The notes under the pieces are model-generated. The model worked only from the letters and a program-made list of their open reading frames with translations, did not search any database and had not been told where the DNA came from. Positions 38,323 to 48,300 of a stretch of 64,000 nt of DNA are shown here, piece by piece (the first letter of the stretch is position 1; every line of letters starts with the position of its first letter). Origin of the DNA: Cupriavidus numazuensis (GTDB lineage: Bacteria; Pseudomonadota; Gammaproteobacteria; Burkholderiales; Burkholderiaceae); contig NZ_CAJPVI010000002.1 in NCBI RefSeq assembly GCF_905397435.1, positions 186,001-250,000 on the forward strand. Direction: 5' to 3'. The translations under genes were made by a program, and so were the position numbers.

Positions 38323-40551
38323 ATGTCGACGCTCTCCATTTCCCAATTCAGCGGGATCTTCCCGCGCGTCCCGGCCGCACTGCTGCCGCAGACTGCCGCC
38401 ACCGTCGCGGAGAACTGCGACTTCGGGTATGGCGAGCTGCGTGGCATGAAGGGCGGGGCGCTACTCACGGCCGTGTCCAATGCGGTCAAGAGTCTGTACA
38501 CGCAGGATGGCGTGTCGTTCTACACCTGGGATATGGACGTCGATGCCGTGCGCGCGCCGATGGCGAAAGACCTGTATTCCCGGGTCTACTACACCACGCC
38601 CACCGATTTCCTGGTGACGAACAGCCTCGGCACTCGGCCGGATGGCGGCCCGCCGGGCTCGAGCTATCGCGTCGGCGTGCCCAAGCCGGTTGCCGCGCCG
38701 ACGTTCTCCGTGTCGGGCTCGCCGGTGGCGCTGTCCGATCTGACGATCTCGGCGAAATTCCACTGGGAGTACTCCGGCGTCAAGTACCAGGAGCAGGACA
38801 TCAGTCCGACGGTGGTGACGGATAAGGTGAAATGGAACTTCACCCCGCCGACTAAGCTGTCCGACTCGGCTGGCGTTGGCGATGAGTCCTTCATTGCCAA
38901 GGGCTATGCGCTTGTTCCGGAGCCGGTAGAAGGGGAGTGGTGGTACCTGCCAGACGGCACGCGCGTGATCGCCACGTCGACAAGCACGCTGCGGAAGGTC
39001 GCAGACAATTCCCTCATCGAGGGCGCCGTGATGGTCAAGGATGATGCGGGACGTGTGCATGAGGTCAGCACGCTCTATTCCCTGACGCGGTACTCCTATC
39101 TCAACGATGGCGGCCCGTCGTCGCCCAGCACGCTGACGCCGGACCAGGCCTTTCCGGTGATCCGGTTGATTGGCACAAGCATCAGCACCGGTGCCAAGGC
39201 GTTCGATATCTACACCAGCAACTCGGCGTTCTCTACGTCGGGCGACTGGAGCGCGTCGCTCACGCGCGACGATGGCGCTACCAGCTACACGCTGGTGCTC
39301 GCGTCGACGCAGGCCGCTGCGCAGACCGAGACGCGCGCCTACGTCTACACCTACGTCAACACCTACGGGGAAGAGGGGCCGCCGAGCGCGGCCGGCACGC
39401 TCAACCTGGTGAACGGGATGGCGGTCGACGTGTCGCTGACGCTGGACAACTTCGGCGGCGCGGCCTACGCGCCGATCAAGGAAATCCGGGTCTACCGGAC
39501 TATGTACGGCAGCAGCGTGGCGGACTATTTCTATGCCGGCTCGTTCCTGGTGCTCGGGCAGCCGCCGGGCGCCTATGTCTTCCATGATGACGTGGCCGTC
39601 GCCGCGCTCAATGAGGTGCTGGCGTCGGACGAGTACTACCCGCCGGACCCTGCGCTTGTCGGGCTGATGAGCCTGAAGAACGGGATTCTGTGCGCGTGGA
39701 AGGGCAACGAGGTGCACTTCTCCGAGGCGTACAAGCCGTGGGCCTGGCCACCGGCCTACGTGAAGACCTTCCAGCACAACGTAGTCGGCGGCGTGCCGTA
39801 TGGTTCCGGCGTGCTGCTGACCACGACGACCGAGCCCGTGATTCTCTCCGGCGTGACACCGGGCGGCATGACCGAGAGCGGCATCAACGTGGCACAGGCT
39901 GGCGTGTCGAAGCACTCAATCGCCATCGTGGACGGGTTCGCGGCCTTCGCCAGCCCGGACGGGATCGTGGTGGTTGCCGGCGGGCAGGCTTCACTGTCCC
40001 TGTCGCAGCGCTTCTTCACCCGCGACGTCTGGCGTGCGCGATACGGTGCGCACCTTGGCGCGATGCGGTTCTCCGTCTGGGACGGGCGCCTGGTGGTCTA
40101 CGCCGACGACAACAGCTTTCCGGCCTTCATGATCCTGCTGGACGAGTCGGCGGGCAACATGACGGACCTGCCGGCCTTTCAGGCGACATGTTCCTTTGCG
40201 AGCGATTTCGCCGACGGTGTCTATTACGGGCTTGGCTCAGCGCTGTACCGCTTCAATGCGGGCACGGCGCTGTCGACGGTCTGGGAATCCCGCGAGATGG
40301 TCCTGCCGGCGCCGCTCAACTTCGGCTATGGCAAGGCGCTGTGCAGCGGCACCTGGTCGATCGAGTTCCGCGCGTACAACGACAAGACGGGGCAATGGGT
40401 GCTGCGCCATACCAAGGCGCTGACCGGGCCGTCTGACTTCCGCCTGCCGCCCGGCTACAAGAGCCAGCGCTACCGCATTCGCATCGCCGGTACCGGCATC
40501 TTCAGCGATCTGCGCATCGGCGAGACGGCGATCTCGCTCAAGGAGGTGTGA
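38323..40551 (+). CDS. Large tail-tube/nozzle-type protein
   Basis: 742 residues from ATG 38323, four bases after the preceding stop. Starts FSGIFPRVPAALLPQTAATV, AENCDFGYGELRGMKGG, a pattern common to podovirus tail proteins that begin with P-x-LP-x-x-x-A-x-x-A-x-N-C-x-x-x-x-G. The body is beta-rich with fibronectin-like repeats (FDIYTSNSAFSTSGDWSASL, TRAYVYTYVNTYGEEGPPSA, IKEIRVYRTMYGSSVADYFY) and a C-terminal beta propeller-like part. No enzymatic motif. Position predicts a tail-tube (T7 gp12-type nozzle) role. Confidence 0.75.
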   Translation: MSTLSISQFSGIFPRVPAALLPQTAATVAENCDFGYGELRGMKGGALLTAVSNAVKSLYTQDGVSFYTWDMDVDAVRAPMAKDLYSRVYYTTPTDFLVTNSLGTRPDGGPPGSSYRVGVPKPVAAPTFSVSGSPVALSDLTISAKFHWEYSGVKYQEQDISPTVVTDKVKWNFTPPTKLSDSAGVGDESFIAKGYALVPEPVEGEWWYLPDGTRVIATSTSTLRKVADNSLIEGAVMVKDDAGRVHEVSTLYSLTRYSYLNDGGPSSPSTLTPDQAFPVIRLIGTSISTGAKAFDIYTSNSAFSTSGDWSASLTRDDGATSYTLVLASTQAAAQTETRAYVYTYVNTYGEEGPPSAAGTLNLVNGMAVDVSLTLDNFGGAAYAPIKEIRVYRTMYGSSVADYFYAGSFLVLGQPPGAYVFHDDVAVAALNEVLASDEYYPPDPALVGLMSLKNGILCAWKGNEVHFSEAYKPWAWPPAYVKTFQHNVVGGVPYGSGVLLTTTTEPVILSGVTPGGMTESGINVAQAGVSKHSIAIVDGFAAFASPDGIVVVAGGQASLSLSQRFFTRDVWRARYGAHLGAMRFSVWDGRLVVYADDNSFPAFMILLDESAGNMTDLPAFQATCSFASDFADGVYYGLGSALYRFNAGTALSTVWESREMVLPAPLNFGYGKALCSGTWSIEFRAYNDKTGQWVLRHTKALTGPSDFRLPPGYKSQRYRIRIAGTGIFSDLRIGETAISLKEV

Positions 40552-41771
40552 GCATGGCCGGTCCGCGCGTCCCATCCATCCCGCTCAACGCCCTCGACAA
40601 CATCCAGGACCGCAACGTCTATGCGGTGCTGCGCGCGCTCACGGACATGATGAACGTGCGCAACGGGCAGACGGGCGATAGCGATTCGGCCTTCGTCACC
40701 CGGGCCGAACTGGGCAACCTGCGCGCCGGTGGCATCCTGGTCGGCGTGCCGGGTGCGCAGCAGTCGCAGGGCGTCACACCGCAGATCATCCGGCCGGCGG
40801 ACATTGCCCGGGTGATCAACGACCTGCAGGCGCTGGTGATCGAATCGCCGTTGTTCAAGGCGCTCGGCGAGCGGATCAACAAGGTCGACGCGCCAGGGAC
40901 CGGCGTCATTGCCCAGTTGGATGAAGAGCGCACCGTCCGGTCGACAGCCGTGTCGGCGCTGGTCGATGATGTGACCACGCTGACCGCGGCGGTCAACGCC
41001 AACACAGTCGCGCTCGAGACCGAGGCGACCGTGCGCGCCGACGCCGACGGCAACATCATGGGGAAGTACAGCGTCAAGATTGACGCGAACGGCTATGTGA
41101 CCGGCTTCGGCCTGATCAGCACGGCTAACAATTCCACGCCATTCTCCGAGTTCATGGTTCGGGCGGACCGGTTCTCGATCGCCTCGCCATCCGGGCCCGG
41201 CATTACGCCGAAAGTGCCGTTCATCGTGCTGACCACGCCGACGACGGTCAACGGGTACTACGTGCCAGCCGGCGTCTATATGGACTCGGCCATGATGAAG
41301 GTGGCCAGCGTCGGTGAGGCACATATCGACTTTGCGGCCATTCGGGAGGCGCATCTTCAGTACGGCATCATTGACACGTTGCACGTCAAAGCCGCGGCAA
41401 TCAAGTATGCCAACATCGGCGACGCCGAGGTCGACACCCTGAAGATCCGCGGCAATGCGGTGGTGGTGCCGTCCGCCGCCACCGGCACCGGCGACGTGAC
41501 GCTGACCTTCTACAGCACCGGTCAGCCGGTCTTCGTGACCTATTCGGCGGTGTGCCTTCCGTTCGGCGATCCCGGCGGCGATGCGGTTTCGTTCGCCACC
41601 ACCTGCCAGTTTGATGGCTCGACAGTAGCGTCCTTCGGCAAGGCCGACTACGGGCAGTTCCCATACAGCTTCACGACACTCGTCTACCCCGGCGCGGGCT
41701 GGCACACCGCGCGCATGCTTTGCGGCCCGACAGGGCCTATCACCATCACTGCGCTTGAGGCGAAACGATGA
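40548..41771 (+). CDS. Stand-alone DUF1983 tail-tip protein (lambda gpJ C-terminus type)
   Basis: 407 residues (GTG 40548, or ATG 40554). Residues about 100-170 are a coiled helix-beta region (LDEERTVRSTAVSALVDDVT, TAAVNANTVALETEATVRAD) followed by DUF1983: GKYSVKIDANGYVTGFGLIS, FSEFMVRADRFSIASP, then a collagen-like/beta tip and a 90-residue C-terminal beta sandwich (GTGDVTLTFYSTGQPVFVTY). In lambda this is the receptor-binding end of the host-specificity protein J. Here it is free of the rest of J and coded in a podoviral tail module. Confidence 0.82.
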   Translation: MSMAGPRVPSIPLNALDNIQDRNVYAVLRALTDMMNVRNGQTGDSDSAFVTRAELGNLRAGGILVGVPGAQQSQGVTPQIIRPADIARVINDLQALVIESPLFKALGERINKVDAPGTGVIAQLDEERTVRSTAVSALVDDVTTLTAAVNANTVALETEATVRADADGNIMGKYSVKIDANGYVTGFGLISTANNSTPFSEFMVRADRFSIASPSGPGITPKVPFIVLTTPTTVNGYYVPAGVYMDSAMMKVASVGEAHIDFAAIREAHLQYGIIDTLHVKAAAIKYANIGDAEVDTLKIRGNAVVVPSAATGTGDVTLTFYSTGQPVFVTYSAVCLPFGDPGGDAVSFATTCQFDGSTVASFGKADYGQFPYSFTTLVYPGAGWHTARMLCGPTGPITITALEAKR

Positions 41772-42163
41772 CCGATCCTGTAGAGACTCCAGCGCCGGAG
41801 CCAACCCCTTTCATGTTCTCCGTGGCAGACGCGACCGGCCGCGTGATCCGCACCGGCATTGTGCCGTTTGAAGAGTGGATCGCGCGCCAGGCGCTGGCCG
41901 GCGAAACGGCGGTGTCCGGCACGCTGGACCCGGCGACCCAGTATGTGGCGGACGGCGCTGCGGCGAATCGGCCGACGAACCCGGCAACGATCAGCGGGCA
42001 TGCGCTCGCCAGCCTGCCGGTACCGTGCACGATCCACATCGACAGCGATGCATACCCTTGCAGTGAGGTGACGGCTGAACTGTCGTTTCCCTACGCCGGC
42101 ACGTTCGCGGTGCGCGTTGAAGCCTGGCCGTATCTGGATGCTGCCTTCGAGGTGACCGCATGA
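41768..42163 (+). CDS. Small tail-associated protein
   Basis: 131 residues: PFMFSVADATGRVIRTGIVP, QALAGETAVSGTLDPATQYV, then ASLPVPCTIHIDSDAYPCSE and VTAELSFPYAGTFAVRVEAW. Beta-rich, Thr/Ala/Pro-rich N-terminus. It overlaps the DUF1983 gene by four bases and is probably a tail accessory or chaperone protein; this pairing resembles other phages but is not proven. Confidence 0.65.
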   Translation: MTDPVETPAPEPTPFMFSVADATGRVIRTGIVPFEEWIARQALAGETAVSGTLDPATQYVADGAAANRPTNPATISGHALASLPVPCTIHIDSDAYPCSEVTAELSFPYAGTFAVRVEAWPYLDAAFEVTA

Positions 42164-42351
42164 AGATCATCCACCAGGGCAACCCGCGCGCCAAGCGCAA
42201 GGCCGAATACCCCGATATCGGCGACCAGCTCGACGCGATCTGGAAGGCGTTCGCCGCGATGGACCCGGCGGACGTGCCAGAGCCGGCGCGCGCCATGCTC
42301 GAGCAAGTCCGCGCGGTCAAGGTCAAGTACCCCGTGCGGCCCGCTGGGTAA
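42160..42351 (+). CDS. 63-residue phage protein
   Basis: Begins MKIIHQGNPRAKRKAEYPDI, followed by GDQLDAIWKAFAAMDPADVP, a pattern I recognise from small phage tail-region proteins (DUF-type) that follow tail fibre genes. Basic N-terminus, helical centre. Overlaps the previous gene by four bases. Confidence 0.65.
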   Translation: MKIIHQGNPRAKRKAEYPDIGDQLDAIWKAFAAMDPADVPEPARAMLEQVRAVKVKYPVRPAG

Positions 42352-42412
42352 GCCTCGAATTGGCTGGCGGCGCATAGGATCAGGTATCACCCCCTCCCTG
42401 AATCCCACTTCC

Positions 42413-42961
42413 ATGCGCAATTTCGTAAAGGTGGCCGATAGCGTCGATGTGCTTCCGCTGCTGCTGGCAGTCGCACAACGGCGCCACCTGTGGAACGCCA
42501 ACCCTATCCGCACCACGCACCCGGGCACCGCGCACGCCGAGGTGGACGACATCCTGCTGCGCTTCAATGTGGTCCCGGACAACGACCCGGCGAAAGTCAT
42601 TGACGACACCGAGTGCATCAATTTCCCCGCGCTGGCCGAGTTGCCCGAGGCGCGCGCGCTGATCTTCGGTCTGATGGCCAAGGTGCAGGGCGAGCGGCTT
42701 GGACGTTGCATGATCACCCGGCTGAAGCCAGGCGGCCGGATACTTCCGCACGCCGATGCCGGCGCTCCGGCCACCTACTACGAGCGCTTCCACGTCGTAC
42801 TGCTGGGAGAGCCCGGCTGCATCTTTCGCGCTGGCGACGAGCAGGTGAATATGCGCACGGGCGAGGTCTACTGGTTCGACAACACACAGGTGCATGAGGT
42901 CTTCAACAACAGCGCCGAGGACCGCGTGCACATGGTCATCGATATCAGGACGGGCAAATGA
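42413..42961 (+). CDS. 2-oxoglutarate/Fe(II) aspartyl/asparaginyl beta-hydroxylase-like protein
   Basis: 182 residues. The double-stranded beta helix of the Asp/Asn hydroxylase family: LKPGGRILPHADAGAPATYY with H113-x-D115 for iron, FHVVLLGEPGCIFRAGDEQV, then GEVYWFDNTQVHEVFNNSAE with H161, and R171 that could bind 2-oxoglutarate. Its substrate is not known; a virion protein coded nearby or a host receptor protein are candidates. It overlaps the GNAT gene by four bases, so the two enzymes are probably made as a pair. Confidence 0.85.
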   Translation: MRNFVKVADSVDVLPLLLAVAQRRHLWNANPIRTTHPGTAHAEVDDILLRFNVVPDNDPAKVIDDTECINFPALAELPEARALIFGLMAKVQGERLGRCMITRLKPGGRILPHADAGAPATYYERFHVVLLGEPGCIFRAGDEQVNMRTGEVYWFDNTQVHEVFNNSAEDRVHMVIDIRTGK

Positions 42962-43413
42962 TCACCTACCAGGTAGAGGCCTGGCCTGACATCGTCAATG
43001 AAATCCGGCCGCTATGGCGAGAGCATTGGGAAGAAGTCGGCACGGATCGCGATCGCATCCCGCTCGATGTGGATGAGGCCGCCTACCTGCACCTGCACCG
43101 GATCGGCGAACTGCAGGTGCTCACCGTGCGGCGCGACGGCGCCATCGTGGGCTACCACATTGCCATCGTCCGCCCGCATATACGGTACCGCACGACGCTG
43201 GTCGCAATCACGGACGTCTACTACGTGCGCCCGGATGCCCGTAAGGGCATGGTCGGCGTCAACCTGTTCCGGCAGGCCGAGAAGCATCTATCCGCGCGCG
43301 GCGCAAAGAAGCTCTTCACTGGCACGAAAAAGAGCCTCGACATGGGCCCAATCCTGATCAGGCTCGGCTACCGCGAGGCGGAATCGCTTTATACGAAATT
43401 CATCGGAGTCTGA
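42958..43413 (+). CDS. GNAT-family N-acetyltransferase
   Basis: 151 residues. GNAT fold: VLTVRRDGAIVGYHIAIVRP (strand 4), TTLVAITDVYYVRPDARKGM, VGVNLFRQAEKHLSARGAKK (CoA-binding loop R-K-G-M-V-G), then ILIRLGYREAESLYTKFI. The donor-binding Q/RxxGxG loop is altered (RKGMVG) but in the right place. The second half of a two-gene pair with the hydroxylase, placed just before internal virion protein genes. Substrate unknown. Confidence 0.85.
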   Translation: MITYQVEAWPDIVNEIRPLWREHWEEVGTDRDRIPLDVDEAAYLHLHRIGELQVLTVRRDGAIVGYHIAIVRPHIRYRTTLVAITDVYYVRPDARKGMVGVNLFRQAEKHLSARGAKKLFTGTKKSLDMGPILIRLGYREAESLYTKFIGV

Positions 43414-43414
43414 C

Positions 43415-44254
43415 ATGGGGCGTCTGAAACGCGAGCGCGGTTCCCTCTCGATCATGGATGCCGCGCGCTTCTGCTTTGTGGCCGTCGGCGCCGCCGTCGC
43501 CGGTGCGGCTGTGTCGACGGTGGGCGGGGCGATTCTGGCCGATGACAGCGGCAGCGGCGCCAGCGCGACCGCCTCGGATGCGACCGCCACCCAGGCAGCA
43601 ATCGCCAAGGATCAGTGGAATCGATACAAGACGGTCTATGCGCCGCTCGAAGATTCCATGGTTAGCGCAGCGCAGAACTATGACACGCCGGCCCAGTATG
43701 AGCGCGCGGCGGGCGAGGCATCTGGCGCCGTGTCGCAAGCCTTCAGCAATGCGCGCGATAGGCTGACGCGCACGCCAGGGATGGATACGAGCTCTAACGC
43801 ATACACCGCGGGCCTCGCCGACCTGGACCGGCAGCAAGCCGCCTCCGATGCCGTCGCGCAGAACACCGCACGCAAGAACGTGCAAGACACCGCGTGGGCG
43901 CGCAAGTCGGACATGCTCAGTCTCGGCAAGGGGCTGCCGGCACAGGCGAGCACAGGGCTGGCTGCCGTGGCCGGTCAGAGCGCGAATCAGGCAAATGCCG
44001 CCTACACGCGCGGCGCCAATGAGGCGGCAGGGCTCGGCGCGCTGGGCAGCGACATCACGAGGGGGCTGACCTCTGCATGGAACGGCGCCAACTCTCCCGG
44101 CCTTGGGTCTGGCCAAACGTTTTCCAACGTGGGCACGGGCTCGACGTTCAGCACCGGCGGCAGCACGGCATTCGGCACGGCGCCGACCAACGGCGGCTAC
44201 TCGAACGGCGGTATTCCGACCGTCAGCACACCGAACTACGGCTTCGGCCTATAA
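43415..44254 (+). CDS. Internal virion protein A (gp14-like)
   Basis: 279 residues. Hydrophobic segment (FVAVGAAVAGAAVSTVGGAI) near the N-terminus, then a coiled/helical part (AIAKDQWNRYKTVYAPLEDS, AGEASGAVSQAFSNARDRLT) and a long Gly/Ser/Thr/Asn-rich C-terminus. This fits small ejection proteins that form part of the core and the cell-envelope channel (T7 gp14-type). It is the first of three genes in the expected order, two bases after the GNAT gene. Family-level identity inferred from position and composition. Confidence 0.72.
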   Translation: MGRLKRERGSLSIMDAARFCFVAVGAAVAGAAVSTVGGAILADDSGSGASATASDATATQAAIAKDQWNRYKTVYAPLEDSMVSAAQNYDTPAQYERAAGEASGAVSQAFSNARDRLTRTPGMDTSSNAYTAGLADLDRQQAASDAVAQNTARKNVQDTAWARKSDMLSLGKGLPAQASTGLAAVAGQSANQANAAYTRGANEAAGLGALGSDITRGLTSAWNGANSPGLGSGQTFSNVGTGSTFSTGGSTAFGTAPTNGGYSNGGIPTVSTPNYGFGL

Positions 44255-44263
44255 GGGGATCAC

Positions 44264-45301
44264 ATGTCGCAACTCGGACTCGGCCTTGCCGCATATGGCG
44301 GCTACCAGGCGCGCGACCGCGAAGTCAAGGCGCAGGACTACCAGGACCGTCAACGCGAGTACGGCACGGCGCAGATGGATGCCAATCAGCCGGGACTGGC
44401 CGATGCCGCCGCGGCGCGCACGGCCGCTAACCAACTGAGTGCCGCGCAGAGCAATGCCGAGCTTGGCCTTGTCCCGCAGCGTGCGGAGATTGCATCGTCG
44501 CAGCTTGGCCTTCAGAAGGAATTGCTCCCGCGCCAGCGGGAAACCGCTCGCAAGCAGGTCGACATGCAGGGCATGCAGGCCGACCAGGACTTCGCCCAGT
44601 TCCCGCAGAAACTGCGCATGCAGCTGACCGAGGGCGCCATCCAGAACGCCGACGCGCAGCGCATGGCACTGGCCAAGCTGGTCGACGTGCTCGACAGCGG
44701 GTCCAAAGGGCAGGTCGTGCAGTATGCCAACGGCATCCGCTCGGCCGGGATCTTCGGCGACCTGACAGGCCCGGAAATCTCCGACGTGCGCATGCTCAAG
44801 GGCGACGACGGCAAGGAACGCATTGCACTGATCGATTCGTCCGGCAAGCCTGCTGTCGCGCTGTCCGCGACCGACATGGACAACCTGCGTGCGATCGGCC
44901 GCAAGTACGACTTCAAGACCGTGGGTAAGAGCCTCGTTCGCACCGACAGCCGCGGCAATGTCACGCCGGTCTATACCTCGCCGGAAGCCATGGCAGAGAA
45001 GAACGGCCACAAGCCGGCAGAGGTGGCCACCATGGATTGGATGGTGCAGAACGGCGTCGCCAAGGATGCCAACGAGGCATGGAACAAGCTGCGGACGGCG
45101 CGCGAGAAGGGCAAGGCCGGGTTCATTGCCGACATGATGAAGGGCTCGATCATGCCGGGCATGGGCGCGGACGAGCTGCGCAAGCAGGAAGGCGTTTTCG
45201 GCGATATGTTCGACCGCCTCAACGGCAGCGGCCGGCCGTCAGCCTCGAATTCCAACCCCGTCAATACACTCGACCCAAAGGTGGCAGAACTCTTTAAATA
45301 G
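44264..45301 (+). CDS. Internal virion protein B (gp15-like)
   Basis: 345 residues. Begins MSQLGLGLAAYGGYQARDRE, then long helical stretches rich in Gln, Ala and Glu (AQMDANQPGLADAAAARTAA, QLGLQKELLPRQRETARKQV), followed by a mixed domain (LRMQLTEGAIQNADAQRMAL, GKERIALIDSSGKPAVALSA). The size is smaller than T7 gp15. Position between protein A and the giant C protein supports an ejection role. Not assigned to a family. Confidence 0.7.
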   Translation: MSQLGLGLAAYGGYQARDREVKAQDYQDRQREYGTAQMDANQPGLADAAAARTAANQLSAAQSNAELGLVPQRAEIASSQLGLQKELLPRQRETARKQVDMQGMQADQDFAQFPQKLRMQLTEGAIQNADAQRMALAKLVDVLDSGSKGQVVQYANGIRSAGIFGDLTGPEISDVRMLKGDDGKERIALIDSSGKPAVALSATDMDNLRAIGRKYDFKTVGKSLVRTDSRGNVTPVYTSPEAMAEKNGHKPAEVATMDWMVQNGVAKDANEAWNKLRTAREKGKAGFIADMMKGSIMPGMGADELRKQEGVFGDMFDRLNGSGRPSASNSNPVNTLDPKVAELFK

Positions 45302-45316
45302 GCGAGTAAATCCCTC

Positions 45317-48300
45317 ATGGCGCTCCAGGACTTCGGCAGTCTCTCTCTTACGAACACACCGGCTGGAGCGCAAGACAAGGCGCCGGGTTCCCCGCGCCGC
45401 AGTGGCGGCACCACGCCAATTGATGCGGCCACCGTCAGTCGGATCATTGCGGAAGAGGGCGCCGACGCGATCAAGCCCATTGTGATGGGCATCTACGGGC
45501 AGGAGACCAACAGCGGAACCAACGCGCGCACCAGCACGGACGGCGCGATCGGGCCGATGCAGGTCATTCCCGATACGTTCAACCGCCTCAAGCGCGGCAA
45601 TGAGCGTGTCGATAGTCCGGAGGACAACTTCCGGGTGGGCGTGCGCTACCTGAAGACCATGGCCGACCGGTTCGGTCCAGACGCGGGCCGTCTGGCCGCT
45701 GGCTATTTCTCCGGCGAAGGTAACGTCAACACCAGCGGCGACACCCCCTATAAGGAAGATCGCAAGGACAGCAACGGCAAATACGTGTCGTCCTACGTGA
45801 AGGACGTGCTTGCCCGTGTTGGCAATGCCGTCGTACCGGACGCGAAGGCCGCCCAGCCCGCGCAGGACATCAGCAAGGCACCGAAGTACCGCGACTTCAT
45901 CGCGAAGCCGCAGTGGGCTGGGCTTGATGACAGCCAGAAGGATCAGGCGCGCAACGCCTACTTCGATCGCTACGTCGCCCCGCACCTGCCCGCCGCCGAG
46001 CGAGACGGCCAGCGCGCCGCTTTCCTGCAGCGAGCATCGGAGATCGAGGGACCGAACGCCAAGGTGGAGCAGCCCGGCCTGATGAGCCGCATCGGCTCTG
46101 GCCTGGCGGACGCTGGCCGCGCGGTGTTGGGCGCCATGGGGCAGGGCGAAGCGGGCGCCGAGGGCGCGGCGATCGATCCGGCCGCGCTATCCGCGCCGTC
46201 GGCCACCACCGCGCCGGCTGGAAAACTCGGCGTCATGGGGCAACCCGGCGCCGCGCCCGCCGACAAGTCGTACACCTCGCGCGCACCAGTTACCCCGGAA
46301 TTCCGCGATCAGGTCAACCGCGCCTATGACGCTGCCACGCCGGCCGAGCGCCAGCGCATGGCCCAGACCGATGGCGTAGTCGGGCAACTGGTGCGCGAGC
46401 GCACCGGGCAGTTCAACGATGCCCCGCAGGTGCCGACTGCCGGAAAGTTCGACACCCGGGCCGAGGCGCGCGCCGGGCGGCTGGCCGCTGAAGGCGCCGA
46501 TCACCAGACCGCCGATGCCTTTGCGCGCACCGGCGCCGAGCGCGGCGTCACCCCGGGCGCAGAGCTGGGCACGATGGGCGCCAGCAACTTCGACTTCGCT
46601 GCGCAGGAGGCTTTCAACAAGGGCCCGCTGTCGCACCCGTTGATCCGCGCCGCGGTGAAGGGCTACGAAGGGTACAAGGTCGGATCGCTGGGCCTGGCGC
46701 AGGCACTGTTCGATGCCACCGGCAACCAAGAATTTGCCGATATCGCCAGCCAAGGCATTGCCGACTCGCAGCGCCGCACGGCGGCGATCGGGGAGAAGGG
46801 TGACGGCCTGCAGCGCAACTTCGAGGGCGCTGTGTCCTCGATCGCCCAGCAACTGCCGGCGCTGCTGGCTGGCGTGGCCACCGGTACGGAGGTGGTGCCG
46901 CTCGCCGCTATGTTCACCCAGACCTTTGGGCAGGAATACGGGCAGGGCCGGGCGCAGGGTCTGGACGGCGGCCAAGCCGCCACCCGCGCGGGCATCTTCG
47001 GTGCCTTCGAAGTGATCGGCGAGAAGTTCGGGCTCGGCAATACCCTGCAGGCCATGAAGCTGGCCGCCAAGGGCGCAGGCACGCAGGACATTGCGAGCGT
47101 GCTGGCCAAGGGCATCCTGAAGGAAATCCCGGGCGAGCAGCTGACCACGCTTGGCCAGTTCCTCACGGACAAGGTCCCGGGCATCGGCGCGAATCTGGAA
47201 GCAGGCCTGGCCCAGTACCTGCAGCAGGCGGGCGACACCCTCGCGCAGACCGTCATGCAGGGCGGCCTGATGATGGGCGGCACGACCGGCGTATCGGCTG
47301 GCGTGCGCCACCTGCAGGGCGCGCAGAGCCAGTCGTCGCAAGCGCTGGCCGCAGACCAGGCGCGCGAGCAGGCACTGAACAAGGCGGCCAACTTCTGGCA
47401 GGCACCGCAACGCCCGGCACACGCGAGCACTCAAGCCGCCGAGCAGGTGGTACGCGAGATGGCCGCCGAAGCCGGCATGGACCCGACCGAGCTACTGCCC
47501 GCACAGCGCACCGTGCCGGCCGCGCCCGCCGCACCAGTGCCAGCGCAAGCCGCCGCCCCGGTGCCGCCCGCGGCCGCTCCCGCCGCTGACGTGCCGCAAG
47601 CAGAGCCGCCCGTGCAGGCAGCCGCCCAGCCGGCGCCCGCTGTGCCCGCCACCTATGACCCCCAGCAGGTTCTGGACTTCGCCCAGACGCGCTATGCCCG
47701 CCTCGCGGCAAAGCGTGACGGCGAAGCGCTGGTGCAGGCGGGACCGGACGGCAAGCCGGTGGATGGTGAAATCGCCGGCCAGGCGCTCACCCCGGACGAG
47801 CAGCAGGAAATGACCGTGCTCGAGCAAAGCCGCGGTGACGTGGCCGCGCTCGCCCGCTTCTATGGATTCGATGAGGACGCTGCCGATGGAAATCCTGCTC
47901 CCGACCAATCCAATGATGTCAACGGACGAGGCCCTACGCCGGATGCAGCTGTGGCAGGTGATGAGGCCGCTGGAAGTGCCGGAGCTTTACCGGCTGGTGC
48001 AGACGGCGGAAGTGCCGGAGTGCCCACGGCTCCAGCATCTGGCGGTAATGCTGTACCTGGTTCAGACGGCAACACCGACGGCCAGCCAGCACTAACGCCG
48101 ACGGATTCTACGGCTGCGCCGCCAGCGTTGGCGGACATGACGGACGAGCAGCTGCGCGAGCGCGCCGCATACATCCGCGATCAGGCCCGCGCCAATGGGG
48201 GCTGGAACAAGATGGCCACCGCCGAGCGGGACCGTGTTGACGCTGAGATCCAGCGCCGCACCGCGGACCAGACTGCTGCTCAGGTAGAGGCTGCCGCGCA

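Noticed and set aside
43663-43676. TTAGCGCAGCGCAG inside the internal virion protein gene resembles the operator palindrome
   Set aside because: It matches only 11 of 13 operator bases, lies within a coding region and has no promoter boxes, so it is probably chance.
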